Shown here one piece after another: positions 42,034-50,709 of a stretch of DNA of 64,000 nt; positions within the stretch are counted from its first letter, which is position 1, and every line of letters starts with the position of its first letter. Location of the stretch: assembly GCA_025358255.1 (NCBI GenBank), contig JANYKC010000054.1, positions 47,355 through 111,354 on the forward strand, in the 5' to 3' direction. The DNA comes from Spirochaetaceae bacterium (GTDB taxonomy: Bacteria; Spirochaetota; Spirochaetia; Treponematales; Rectinemataceae). The position numbers and the translations under genes were made by a program. Below the pieces are notes generated by a model. That model worked only from the letters and a program-made list of their open reading frames with translations, ran no database searches and was not told the DNA's origin.

Positions 42034-42912
42034 CTATCCCTTGATGCCACCCACGAGGGTTCCCTTCGTGAAGTGCTTCTGGATCCATGGGTAGATGATG
42101 GCCATGGGCAGGGTCGTGAGGACCACGCTTGCGGCCTTGAGCGCCTGGACCGGTGCGGCGCTCATCGCGTCGAAATCCACGTACTCGTTGACGTTGGAGG
42201 CGAGGAGGATGTTCCGCAGGAGCACGGGGAGGGGCTGGAGCTTCGCGTTGTTGAGATAGAGGAGGGGGCCGAAGAACTCGTTCCACAGCGAGACCGCGTA
42301 GAAGAGCCCCACGGTGAGGAGTATTGGCTTGGAGAGGGGAAGGATGATGCGCCGCAGGATGTAGAACTCGCCCGCCCCGTCCATGCGCGCCGCTTCCTTG
42401 AAGTCCTCGGGTATGCCCTCGAAGAAGCCGCGCATCACGAAGGTGTTGTAGACGCTCACGGCGCCGGGGAGCATCACCGCCCAGTAGGAATCGGTGAGGC
42501 CGAGGCCCGTCACGACGAGGTAGCCTGGGATGAGGCCGGGGTTGAAAAGGAAGGGGATGAGGATAAGGGTGTTGAGGAACTTGCGCCCGGGAAGCCCCTT
42601 CACGGACAGGACATAGGCCAGGGGCACGGTGAGGAAGAGGCTCATCGCGGTGCCGCCCAGGGTGATGATGGCGCTGTTCGCGAGGGAACGGAGGAAGGCG
42701 GGATGGCTGAGGAGCTGGCGGTAGGCGGCAAGGCTCAATTCGGAGACGGGGATGAGGAGCCCGCCCAGGATTTCCCTCCCGGCCTTGATAGGCGTCATCG
42801 ACATCGTGATCACCCGCACAAGGGGGATGGCGACCGCGAGGAGGGTGAAGAGGAGGATGCCGTTGACCAAGGCCTGCCAGGCCCTCTCCTCGAGGGACAT
42901 CTTGCGGAGCAT
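42034..42912 (-). CDS. Carbohydrate ABC transporter permease, YtcP/LplC-like
   Basis: A 292-residue six-helix permease. Diagnostic regions: VRVITMSMTPIKAGREILGG after helix 1, IPFLFNPGLIPGYLVVTGLG, EAA loop FKEAARMDGAGEFYILRRII and the C-terminal QKHFTKGTLVGGIKG. Two starts are possible: an ATG at 42924 overlapping the upstream stop (TGATG) with no ribosome site, and the ATG at 42912 with GGAGGGG correctly spaced, which I prefer. It forms a heterodimer with the LplB-like permease. The ATPase is not in the window. Confidence 0.9.
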   Translation of the reverse strand: MLRKMSLEERAWQALVNGILLFTLLAVAIPLVRVITMSMTPIKAGREILGGLLIPVSELSLAAYRQLLSHPAFLRSLANSAIITLGGTAMSLFLTVPLAYVLSVKGLPGRKFLNTLILIPFLFNPGLIPGYLVVTGLGLTDSYWAVMLPGAVSVYNTFVMRGFFEGIPEDFKEAARMDGAGEFYILRRIILPLSKPILLTVGLFYAVSLWNEFFGPLLYLNNAKLQPLPVLLRNILLASNVNEYVDFDAMSAAPVQALKAASVVLTTLPMAIIYPWIQKHFTKGTLVGGIKG

Positions 42913-42923
42913 CGTCCCCTCCA

Positions 42924-43868
42924 TCAGTACAGGCTTGCGCCCGAGGCGCGCTTGGCGATCCTGTTGAACACGAGGACCATGCAGAGACCGATGACGCCCT
43001 TGAAGAGGCCCACCGCCGTCGCGAGGCTGAAGCGGAAATCCAGGACGCCCTGGCGGTAGACCCAGGTGTCGATGATGTCGGCGACGCCCATGACGGGCAT
43101 CGAGGAGAGCATGAAGAGTTGGTGGAAGCCGGCATCCAGGACGGTGCCGAGCCGCAGGAGGGTGACCACGACGATGACGTCGGCGATGCCCGGCAGGGAG
43201 ATGTAGCGGATGCGCTGGAGCCGTGTGGCCCCCTCGACTTCGGCCGCTTCGTAGAGGGCGGGGTCGATGGCCGCCAAGGCCGCAAGATAGATGATGGCGC
43301 TCCAGCCCGTCTCCTTCCAGGCGTCCGAGAGGACGACGATGAAGGGGAAATCCGAGGGCTGGCCGAGGAAGGATCGCGGCGTGCCGCCTGTCGCCCGGAT
43401 TATTGAATTGACGAGGCCTTCGCTCTCGGAGAAGAGGGCCAGGAGGACGCCGTACATGATGACCCAGGAAAGGAAATGGGGCAGGTAGGTCGCCGTCTGG
43501 ACGAGTCCCTTGAAGGCCTTGGCGGCGGTCTCGGAGAGGGCAAGGGCAAGGATGACGGCAAGGGGAAGACCGACCGCGAGCTTGGCCAGGCTGTAGCCCA
43601 CCGTGTTTCGAAGGAGCTCCCAGAAATAGATGGAATGGAAAAACTCCACAAGGTTGGCCAGGCCCACCCAAGGCGATTTCCATACGCCGTCCAGGGGGCT
43701 GAAATCCTTGAAGGCGATCTGGGCGTTGACCAGGGGCATGTACTTGAAAACGAGGAAATACGCCAAGGGGCACACAAGCATGAGGTACAAGGTCCAATGG
43801 CGACGGAGATTGCCCCGTCTCCCAGGCCTTGTCAGTAATGCGGCGTCGCTGCGGCCCTGCCAAGCCAT
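42924..43868 (-). CDS. Carbohydrate ABC transporter permease, LplB-like
   Basis: A 314-residue permease and first gene of the pectin operon. Typical regions: RRHWTLYLMLVCPLAYFLVF, FKYMPLVNAQIAFKDFSPLD, TATYLPHFLSWVIMYGVLLA, EAA loop YEAAEVEGATRLQRIRYISL and AVGLFKGVIGLCMVLVFNRI. The ATG at 43868 has GAGGGTG about 10 bases upstream. Two inverted, diverged copies of the dispersed repeat lie just upstream (43900-43999), where the operator or promoter would be expected, and the large AraC-type regulator gene follows on the same strand, ending at 44044. Confidence 0.9.
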   Translation of the reverse strand: MAWQGRSDAALLTRPGRRGNLRRHWTLYLMLVCPLAYFLVFKYMPLVNAQIAFKDFSPLDGVWKSPWVGLANLVEFFHSIYFWELLRNTVGYSLAKLAVGLPLAVILALALSETAAKAFKGLVQTATYLPHFLSWVIMYGVLLALFSESEGLVNSIIRATGGTPRSFLGQPSDFPFIVVLSDAWKETGWSAIIYLAALAAIDPALYEAAEVEGATRLQRIRYISLPGIADVIVVVTLLRLGTVLDAGFHQLFMLSSMPVMGVADIIDTWVYRQGVLDFRFSLATAVGLFKGVIGLCMVLVFNRIAKRASGASLY

Positions 43869-43899
43869 CTGGGGTCACCCTCGTGTGGTTGATCTGGAG

Positions 43900-43999
43900 T
43901 GCGTCCAAGATTGTTGGGACCTCGCCTGAGAGCGTCGTTTCCCGTCTCGAGACCCGATGCATTGACGGATCCACGCCCGCCCAACAATCTCGGTAGCAC
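43900..43999. repeat. Inverted pair of diverged dispersed-repeat copies (D and E) upstream of the pectin operon
   Basis: TGCGTCCAAGATTGTTGG (43900-43917) matches the 18-base core of copies A-C at 16 of 18 positions. CCAACAATCTCGGTAGCAC (43981-43999) is a weaker match in the opposite orientation. The arms CCAAGATTGTTGGG and CCCAACAATCTCGG face each other about 60 bases apart in the untranslated region of the importer operon. Confidence 0.6.
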
Positions 44000-44043
44000 T
44001 TCGTGAAGTCTAGGCCATCAAGGCAAGACAGGAGCGGCTTTTT

Positions 44044-47000
44044 TTAGGATTTTACCGACTTGTCCGATGAGTCCGAATCTAGGTCGGGGATTTCACCCCG
44101 GCCAAGGTAATGGTTTCTCCAGGTCAAAGGAGCCAGGCCCGTAAATTTCCGGAATACCCTGCTGAAGTACGCCTGGTCGGGTATGCCTACCTTGGCGCCA
44201 AGCACGGCCAAAGATTCGTCGGACTCCTCAAGCAGGCACTTGGCCTGCCGGATGCGATAGCGGCCCAGGAACTCCCAGGGCGAGAGGCCCATCTCCTGCC
44301 GGAAAATGCGGCCAAGATAGTCTTCGTTCACCCCGATGGCCGCGGCAAACTCCACTCGGGAAAAGGATACCGCGAAATTCCTCGCGAGCCAGAGTTCGGC
44401 GCGGCGCACAAGGGCTGAGGAGTGATGCGGCAAGCCCCCACCGCCATGGACGGCGCGGGCGATGAGCTCGCACAGGAGGGCTTCGGGCAACACCGCGCGG
44501 GGTAGGATGCGAAGGCCCGCCTCGTCCACGAGGCCTGCCCAGGACTCGCAATCGTCCGGCGCGAGGACGACAAGTGGAATGAGGCGCTCCCCCTCGGGCC
44601 CGCGCGCGCCTCGGTCCAGGGAAAGCCAGGACTGGCAGCCTTCCGGATCGCAGAGCAGGAGGGCAGGCTTGCCAAAGGCGATTGAAATGGCGGCCTCGTC
44701 CGCCGTGGCAAAGCTCCTTTGTCGCCGCCCCGGAAGCGCCCGGGAAACGAGGGAGGCCAGTTCGGCGCGAAGGCCGGGGTAGCGCGAAAGGAGGAAAACC
44801 GGCTCGGTGGCGGCGGCGGCGTGAGAGCGCTCCAGGAGACCCAGGAAATCCGTCTCCATCCATCCCCTGCCCTCGCTCGCCACTAGAGCGGCGCTTGCCG
44901 AGGAGAGGACAAGGAAGGGAAGGCTGGAGAAGCGCTTCTTGAACCTGAGGGCCCTCACAAGCTCCCAATCGCCCGGGATGGCCTCGTCGAGATCCCAGAC
45001 GAGGGCGATCGGCTCGACGCCTCCACCCAGGTCCTCCTCCTCCAGCGAAGCGAGGGGAAAGCAGTGCCGCTTGAGGTCCTCGGCAAATCGGGAGGCTTCC
45101 TCGGTCACCTGGCCTGAACGAGAGAGGATGGCGAGGGCTTGGATGCGAGCGGCATCCTGGGTTCCTCCTTCGGGGAGGGCTGCGCCGGCGGCCGATCCGA
45201 CCAGGGCGGGAAGGTTGAAGGCCATCCTGAACCCACAGGGGAGGGATTCGAGGCTTGCGCCATGAAGCGCGAGGATGCGGCGCGCCAGCGCAAGGCTCAC
45301 ATCGGTTCCGATAGGGCCGGGGGAGGCGATGTCGATGAGGAGGTGAGGCAGCTCAAGCCGCGCGGATATCCGGGAAGGCCCGGATCCGGCTTCCCCCGCT
45401 TTTGCCAGCATCGAGAAGACCCGGGAAAGCAGGCTGGCGTCGGCAGCGATGAGTGGAAGGCGCCGGGGCAGGCCAGGCGTGGCTTTTCCGCCTGCGAGGC
45501 CTTCAAGGAGTGCCAGCGGATCGAGGGGCGTGAGGGCAAGGTCGAGCTCCCCTATGTCGGCGCGCGTCAAATCGAGAAGCTCCTCGATGAGGACAAGCTG
45601 GCGCCTGGCCTCCTGGCCGATGCGCCCCGCGGCTGCGGAAAGGGGAGCGGCGGAAGGAGGGCCTTCCGTCGATCCAAGCAGCCTGGCTTCCTCGATGATC
45701 CTTTCGAGGGGCTCGCAAAGTTCCCGGCTCAGATTGGCCAGGAGGCTGGTCTTGATGCGGTCGGCCTTCTCTGCCCGCAGCCTCGCGTCCTGGGCTTCGG
45801 CGAAGAGGGCCGCCCCGCGCAGGGCGCTGGACAGGTAGGCGCGGAGCTCTTCATACACCGTGCCGTCGCGGGGGCCAATCTCCAGGACGAGCCGGCCTAT
45901 CGCCTCGTCCCGGAAAAAAAGCGGCTCGACGACGAAGGCCCAGGGTCTCGTGCCGGGGAGGATGCCTTGGGGGAGGATCAATCCTCTCTCGAAGGCATGG
46001 CCGCCCTCGGCGCAGCGGAACTCGCAGCCTTGCCCGAGCGCGGCGACCAAGCGGGCTTCCTTGGCCCCAACGTCCTCGAGCACGAGATAGGCGCTCGGGA
46101 TCCCCAGCCTCGGCAAAACCTCTTCGAGGACTGCGGCGATGCGAGGGAGGTCATGGCTGGCAAGGAGGGCAGCCCCCGCCCCGCGAAGCGCCTGGGCTTC
46201 CTGGTCTTCCTGCCAATGGCGATAGGTCTCGGCCCTGCGCGAGCTTTCCGCCGCGAGGGCCCGGGCGCGGTGGAAAAGCTCCTCCACCCGGGTGGGATCG
46301 GCCCCTGCGAGGAGGAGGGCCTGGGAGCGCAGCCGGGTAAGCACCGGTTGCCAACCCGCCGGGTCGAGGCCTTCCGGTGAGCTGCGGTCCAAGGCGGACT
46401 CGAGAAGCTCAAGGAAGCCCTTGCCGCATCTTTGGCCTGGGGGCGGTGAGAGGGAATCCACCAATCCTCCCAGCCAGGCCATCGAGGCCTTCGCCGCCAC
46501 TGCCCCGGGCGCGCCATGCGCGTTCGGCCCTGAGACGCAAAGGAGGGAGGCGAGCTCCGCGACAAAGGCGCTCCGTCCCGGTCCGGCGGCAGGCAGGACC
46601 TGCGGTTGGCGCGGGGTTTCAAGGAGGCTGGTGGGGCAACCGCAGGAACGGCGCAGCCTGAGCTCGGCGGGAAGGAGGGTCTGCGCGGGAACCTTCTCGC
46701 CGCCGAGCATGCGGAGGAGGATGTCCGCGGCCGCCCTTCCCTCCCCGCGAAAGTCAATCGCCACCGTCGTGAGTGCCGGCGAGGAGAGGGCGCTCTCCCT
46801 CGAATCGTTGAAGCCGGCCACCGCGAGGTCCTCAGGCACGCGTATCCCCCTTGCCAGGAATTCCTTGAGGGCCCAGAAGGCCAAAAGGTCGCTCGCGGCG
46901 ACAAAGGCGCGGAAGTCCTTCCCCGGGACAAGCCTGCGGGCATCAAGGAGCGCAATTGCCGCCTGGCTGCCCGCGTCCCAGGGAAGGGGATCGGTCACGA

Positions 47001-47511
47001 GGGCCGGGCGGAAGGGGATGCCACGCTCGGCCAGGATATCGCGGTAGGCGCTATAGCGCTGCTGTGCTGAGACATGGCTTTCGGGTCCGCGCGCGAAGGC
47101 TATGCGGTCGTGTCCGTGGGCATCGATGAGATGCTCGATCAGGGCCCTCATGCCCCGATAGGCGTCGAAGGCTATGAGGGGATGGCCGGCCACGGCTTGG
47201 GAAAGGCTTACCACCGGCAGGCAGTCGAGGCGCGCCATGAATGCCTCGACCTCGCGAGGCGGCACGGAGCCCGAAAGGCTCGTGGTCCAGCTGGCGACTG
47301 CGTCGATGTTGCGGGGGCTGGCGAGGCTGTAGATGACGTTGCGGCGTCTCTCGAAATCGTCCACCGCGCCAAGGCGGCCACCGGGAAGGCAGAACGTGTT
47401 GGCGCCCCGCGCGGCCGCGGCATCCACGAAGCCGTTCCACAGCCCATGGCTCGCCCCCGTGTGTATGGAGGCGCAGACGAGGGCAAGGCAGGGCGGTGGG
47501 TCCGTTTTCAG
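44044..47511 (-). CDS. Large one-component regulator: LacI-like sensor, GAF-like, degenerate kinase and receiver modules, AraC domain
   Basis: About 1155 residues, soluble. Domains in order: a periplasmic-binding-like sugar sensor (about 8-300: LALVCASIHTGASHGLWNGF, DAHGHDRIAFARG, VAGFNDSRESALSSPALTTV); a linker; a GAF-like domain (about 430-590); a HisKA-like helix pair where the phosphorylatable His is replaced by Arg (LLANLSRELCEPLERI); a HATPase-like remnant (SRISARLELPHLLIDIASPG); one or two receiver-like regions (GKPALLLCDPEGCQSW); and an AraC domain (VEFAAAIGVNEDYLGRIFRQ, LGAKVGIPDQAYFSRVFRKF). No good ATG or ribosome site precedes the sensor; a CTG at 47511 overlapping the upstream stop is a guess. 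It probably controls the pectin operon downstream. Confidence 0.82.
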   Translation of the reverse strand: MKTDPPPCLALVCASIHTGASHGLWNGFVDAAAARGANTFCLPGGRLGAVDDFERRRNVIYSLASPRNIDAVASWTTSLSGSVPPREVEAFMARLDCLPVVSLSQAVAGHPLIAFDAYRGMRALIEHLIDAHGHDRIAFARGPESHVSAQQRYSAYRDILAERGIPFRPALVTDPLPWDAGSQAAIALLDARRLVPGKDFRAFVAASDLLAFWALKEFLARGIRVPEDLAVAGFNDSRESALSSPALTTVAIDFRGEGRAAADILLRMLGGEKVPAQTLLPAELRLRRSCGCPTSLLETPRQPQVLPAAGPGRSAFVAELASLLCVSGPNAHGAPGAVAAKASMAWLGGLVDSLSPPPGQRCGKGFLELLESALDRSSPEGLDPAGWQPVLTRLRSQALLLAGADPTRVEELFHRARALAAESSRRAETYRHWQEDQEAQALRGAGAALLASHDLPRIAAVLEEVLPRLGIPSAYLVLEDVGAKEARLVAALGQGCEFRCAEGGHAFERGLILPQGILPGTRPWAFVVEPLFFRDEAIGRLVLEIGPRDGTVYEELRAYLSSALRGAALFAEAQDARLRAEKADRIKTSLLANLSRELCEPLERIIEEARLLGSTEGPPSAAPLSAAAGRIGQEARRQLVLIEELLDLTRADIGELDLALTPLDPLALLEGLAGGKATPGLPRRLPLIAADASLLSRVFSMLAKAGEAGSGPSRISARLELPHLLIDIASPGPIGTDVSLALARRILALHGASLESLPCGFRMAFNLPALVGSAAGAALPEGGTQDAARIQALAILSRSGQVTEEASRFAEDLKRHCFPLASLEEEDLGGGVEPIALVWDLDEAIPGDWELVRALRFKKRFSSLPFLVLSSASAALVASEGRGWMETDFLGLLERSHAAAATEPVFLLSRYPGLRAELASLVSRALPGRRQRSFATADEAAISIAFGKPALLLCDPEGCQSWLSLDRGARGPEGERLIPLVVLAPDDCESWAGLVDEAGLRILPRAVLPEALLCELIARAVHGGGGLPHHSSALVRRAELWLARNFAVSFSRVEFAAAIGVNEDYLGRIFRQEMGLSPWEFLGRYRIRQAKCLLEESDESLAVLGAKVGIPDQAYFSRVFRKFTGLAPLTWRNHYLGRGEIPDLDSDSSDKSVKS

Positions 47512-48488
47512 GAAATGCCCGTCAAGGCCTGGATGTACTGGAGCCTCGCGTGGGCGGCGGGATTCGCCGAGTTCGCCTGCGAGAGGCGGCCCTGGATGGC
47601 CTTGAGGGAGCCGAGGCCCTTGGCATCGAGCCAATCGTTGAGGGCGCGGTTCATCTCGCCGATCACGCCGAAGCCCCGGCGGTAGATCACGGAGCAGAGC
47701 TCGACCACGCTCGCGCCGACGCTCACCAGCTTGATCACGGTCTCGGCGTCGTGGACCCCGGTGGAGGCCGCGAGGTCGCAGGGGACTTTCCCCGAAAGGA
47801 GGGAAATCCAGCGCAGGCTTTCATGGTATTCGTCCCCGGCGGAACGGGCGTTCCCCGCCTTGAGGGCGAGGTTCTGGAGATCCACGTCAAAGCGGTAGAA
47901 ACGGTTGAAGAGGACGAGCGCCTGGGCACCGGATCGCGAGAGCTCGGCGACCACCGATGGGATGCTCGCGTAGCCGCTGCCGATCTTCACGGCGAGGGGA
48001 AGCTTCGTCACCGTCCGCACCGCGGCCACCGTCTCGAAAAGCCTGGCCTCGACGGCCGCGCCCCGCTCGGAGGCGGATTCCGGCATGACGGCCATGTTGA
48101 GCTCGAGTGCGCTCGCCCCTGCCCCCTCGATGCGCTTCGCGAACTCGGCCCATCGCGTGGCCCCCACGCAATTGACGCTCGCGATCACCGGGACGCCGGC
48201 GTCGCGCGAGCCGCTCACGAGCTTGAGGTATTCGCGGGCGCCCTCCTCCATCCCCGCCTTCCTGAAAAAGTCCTCGGCCTCGGGATGCTGGCCGCCTTCA
48301 AGGCTGGCCTCCACGGCGGCGAGCTCGGCGACGAGCTGTTCCTCGAAGAGCGACTTGAGGACGATGGCTCCGGCGCCGGCGGCAGCCGCTTTTTTCACGC
48401 CGTCCACGGTGGCCGTGAGGCCCGATGCGGCGACGACGAGGGGACTCGTGAGTGCAAAGCCCAAGTAGCGCGTGGTGAGGTCGGCCAT
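47508..48488 (-). CDS. Dihydroorotate dehydrogenase-like flavoprotein
   Basis: A 326-residue TIM-barrel protein of the FMN-dependent dihydroorotate dehydrogenase-like family. Matches: LTTRYLGFALTSPLVVAASG at the N-terminus, PVIASVNCVGATRWAEFAKR, ALELNMAV, TKLPLAVKIGSGYASIPSVV and LVSVGASVVELCSVIYRRG near the flavin phosphate site. The ATG at 48488 has AAGGAG upstream. True PyrD contexts (pyrimidine genes) are absent here; such stand-alone homologues often have unknown substrates. Its stop overlaps or abuts the start of the large AraC-type regulator, an odd pairing. Confidence 0.85.
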   Translation of the reverse strand: MADLTTRYLGFALTSPLVVAASGLTATVDGVKKAAAAGAGAIVLKSLFEEQLVAELAAVEASLEGGQHPEAEDFFRKAGMEEGAREYLKLVSGSRDAGVPVIASVNCVGATRWAEFAKRIEGAGASALELNMAVMPESASERGAAVEARLFETVAAVRTVTKLPLAVKIGSGYASIPSVVAELSRSGAQALVLFNRFYRFDVDLQNLALKAGNARSAGDEYHESLRWISLLSGKVPCDLAASTGVHDAETVIKLVSVGASVVELCSVIYRRGFGVIGEMNRALNDWLDAKGLGSLKAIQGRLSQANSANPAAHARLQYIQALTGIS

Positions 48489-48566
48489 GGGGACTCCTTG
48501 CCTGGACAACAGGACGTATGTTCAATGTAGCGCCAGTGGCGGCGTCAGGCAAGGTCGGCCGATGCC

Positions 48567-48595
48567 TTGCCCATGCCCGGAGTCGGGGCCATACT
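48567..48595 (+). promoter_or_regulatory. Promoter giving a probably leaderless M20 amidohydrolase mRNA
   Basis: -35 TTGCCC (48567-48572), exactly 17 bases, -10 CATACT (48590-48595). The ATG begins 9 bases after the -10 box, where transcription should start, and no Shine-Dalgarno sequence is present. Confidence 0.6.
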
Positions 48596-48603
48596 CCCTA
48601 GTC

Positions 48604-49977
48604 ATGAACATGGACCCTTCCCGCATCGCCTCCTTTGTCGAAGCCAAGGCCGCGCAATGGGACGCCTTGGCACTGGACATCTGGGAGCACCCCGAGCCGA
48701 GTCTCCAGGAGAGCCGCTCAGCCGCGCTCCATCGCGACCGCCTGGCCTCGAGCGGCTTCGCCGTCACCGATTGCCCGGAGATGCCCCATTCCTTCATGGC
48801 CGAGAGCGGCCGAGGTGGCGCGGTCATAGGCATCATGGGCGAATACGACGCCCTTCCAGGGATGTCCCAGGCCTGCTCCACGGAAAGGCGCTCCCTCGTG
48901 GATGGCGGTCCAGGCCACGCCTGCGGCCACAACCTCCTGGGCGTCGGCTCGCTCGCGGCCGCCGAGGCCGTCGCCGATGCCCTGCGCGAAAGCGGCCTCC
49001 CCGGCCGCGTGCGCTACTACGGCTGCCCCGCGGAGGAGGCGCTCGGACGCATCCCCCTCGTCAGGGCTGGCCGCTTCGACGACCTGGACGCGGCGCTATC
49101 CTGGCACCCCGCCGACGTCAACACCCCCCACCGCTACTCGACGAACGCCAACGTCGCCCTCATCATCCGCTTTGCCGGCAGGGCAAGCCACGCCGCCATG
49201 GCCCCCCATGCGGGGCGCTCAGCCCTGGACGCCGCCCAGCTCATGAACATCGGCATCGAGTTCCTCCGCGAGCATGTCGCGCCGGGCACCCTCCTCCACT
49301 ACGTCATCACCGACGGCGGCAGGCGTCCCAACATAGTTCCCGAAGCGGCCGCGGTGTCCCTCTACGTCCGCGCCCCCCGGGCAGGGGGCGTGCGCGACGC
49401 GCTGAAGCGTGTGCTCGACTGCGCCCGAGGGGCCGCCCTCATGACCGGCACCAAGGCCAGCTGGGAGGTCACCCACGGCAAGTGCGACTTCATCCCCAAC
49501 GACGCCATCCACGACGTCATCGCGGCCGCGATGCGCGACATCCCCCTGCCGCCTGCCGCCCCCGAGGAGAGGGCCTTCGCCAAGGGACTTGCCGCGACCG
49601 TGGGCCGCAAGGACCGCGAGTCGACCCTGGCCATGATCGGCGCGCCTACGTCCCTGCTCTCGAGGCCTCTCCACCGGGAGCTCGGGGACTTCGGGCGGGG
49701 CTACAGGATCGGCGGATCCCTCGATGTGGGAGATGTGTCGTACATCGTGCCTGTGGGCCAGATGAACGCCGCCACCTGGCCGCTGGGCATAGGCGCCCAC
49801 ACCTGGCAGTCCTGCGCGGCATCGGGCAGTCCCTATGCGGCGCGGCTTGCCCGGTGGGCCGGGGCTGTCCTCGCCGTGACGGCGTTCAGGCTCCTGTCCG
49901 AGCCGGAATTGCGGAAGGCGGCGAGCCTGGAGCACAAGGCCTCGAAAAGGCCCTGGCGGTCGACGATGGACCTATAG
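48604..49977 (+). CDS. M20-family amidohydrolase, p-aminobenzoyl-glutamate hydrolase-like (AbgB-like)
   Basis: A 457-residue cytoplasmic metallopeptidase-fold enzyme hydrolysing an amide such as p-aminobenzoyl-glutamate. Key parts: DIWEHPEPSLQESRSAALHR at the N-terminus, IGIMGEYDALPGMSQACSTE, the metal motif GPGHACGHNLLG, YYGCPAEEALGRIPLVRAG, and the lid or dimerisation domain from IIRFAGRASHAAMAPHAGRS; the C-terminus has WPLGIGAHTWQSCAASGSPY. ATG 48604 was chosen because the homology begins there and the promoter places the mRNA start at about this base. Its last 6 bases overlap the convergent PNP gene. Confidence 0.9.
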   Translation: MNMDPSRIASFVEAKAAQWDALALDIWEHPEPSLQESRSAALHRDRLASSGFAVTDCPEMPHSFMAESGRGGAVIGIMGEYDALPGMSQACSTERRSLVDGGPGHACGHNLLGVGSLAAAEAVADALRESGLPGRVRYYGCPAEEALGRIPLVRAGRFDDLDAALSWHPADVNTPHRYSTNANVALIIRFAGRASHAAMAPHAGRSALDAAQLMNIGIEFLREHVAPGTLLHYVITDGGRRPNIVPEAAAVSLYVRAPRAGGVRDALKRVLDCARGAALMTGTKASWEVTHGKCDFIPNDAIHDVIAAAMRDIPLPPAAPEERAFAKGLAATVGRKDRESTLAMIGAPTSLLSRPLHRELGDFGRGYRIGGSLDVGDVSYIVPVGQMNAATWPLGIGAHTWQSCAASGSPYAARLARWAGAVLAVTAFRLLSEPELRKAASLEHKASKRPWRSTMDL

Positions 49978-50709
49978 GGATTCCAGCGCCACCTCGATCA
50001 TCCCGTCCAGCGCCGTCTCGCGGTCGGCCACCGACAGGTGGAGGTCCTTCTCCCGGTGGTCCGAGACGGAGAACATGGCAAGGGCCTTCTTCCCGAGGCT
50101 GGCAGCTATGCAGTAGAGGGAATAGGCCTCCATGTCGGTGGCCACGATGCCCATCGCGGTCCAGGGCCGCCAGACTTTCGGGATATGGTTGTACTTGGTG
50201 AAGGTGTCGATGCACAGGGTGTTGCCCACCACGAAGCGCCTCCCCAGCCTCCGGGCCGCGGCGGCCGAGGCCTCGAGGAGGCCGAAGTCGGGGATGGCGG
50301 AGAAGGTCCCGCCGAGCTGGTACTGCTCCGCCCACGACGAGGTCGTGGAGGAGGCCTGCGCGATGACGATGTCGGACAGCTCGATGTCGTCGCGATAGGC
50401 GGCACAGGTGCCCACCCTGATGATCGACTCCACGCCGAAGTAGCTGTAGAGCTCGTAGGAGTAGATGCCCATGGAGGGGATCCCCATGCCTGAGCCCATC
50501 ACGGAGACGTCCTTCCCCTTCCATGTCCCCGTGAAGCCGAGCATGCCCCGAACGCTGTTGAAGCGCCGTGGGGAATCGAGGAACTTCTCCGAGATGTACT
50601 GGGCCCGCAGGGGGTCGCCGGGCATGAGGACGGACGGGGCTATTGGGGCCTCGGGAGCTATGTGCGGTGTGCCCTGGGGCAGGTCCATTTCCTTGCCGTC
50701 GCCGGTCAT
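49972..50709 (-). CDS. deoD: Purine-nucleoside phosphorylase, DeoD type
   Basis: A 245-residue hexameric-type nucleoside phosphorylase splitting purine nucleosides with phosphate. Motifs: PSVLMPGDPLRAQYISEKFL, VSVMGSGMGIPSMGIYSYEL with the phosphate site, IIRVGTCAAYRDDIELSDIV, IVATDMEAYSLYCIAASLGK which sets 2'-OH recognition (usual ME motif), and SVSDHREKDL. The ATG at 50709 overlaps the deaminase stop as ATGA and has GGAGGAG upstream; a short extra N-terminus (about 10 residues) precedes the family start. Last gene of the nucleoside operon, tail-to-tail with the M20 gene. Confidence 0.93.
   Translation of the reverse strand: MTGDGKEMDLPQGTPHIAPEAPIAPSVLMPGDPLRAQYISEKFLDSPRRFNSVRGMLGFTGTWKGKDVSVMGSGMGIPSMGIYSYELYSYFGVESIIRVGTCAAYRDDIELSDIVIAQASSTTSSWAEQYQLGGTFSAIPDFGLLEASAAAARRLGRRFVVGNTLCIDTFTKYNHIPKVWRPWTAMGIVATDMEAYSLYCIAASLGKKALAMFSVSDHREKDLHLSVADRETALDGMIEVALESL

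Noticed and set aside
44020-44050. Terminator from the T-run at 44039-44045
   Set aside because: The T-run is on the plus strand, where no gene is ending, and no stem-loop precedes it.
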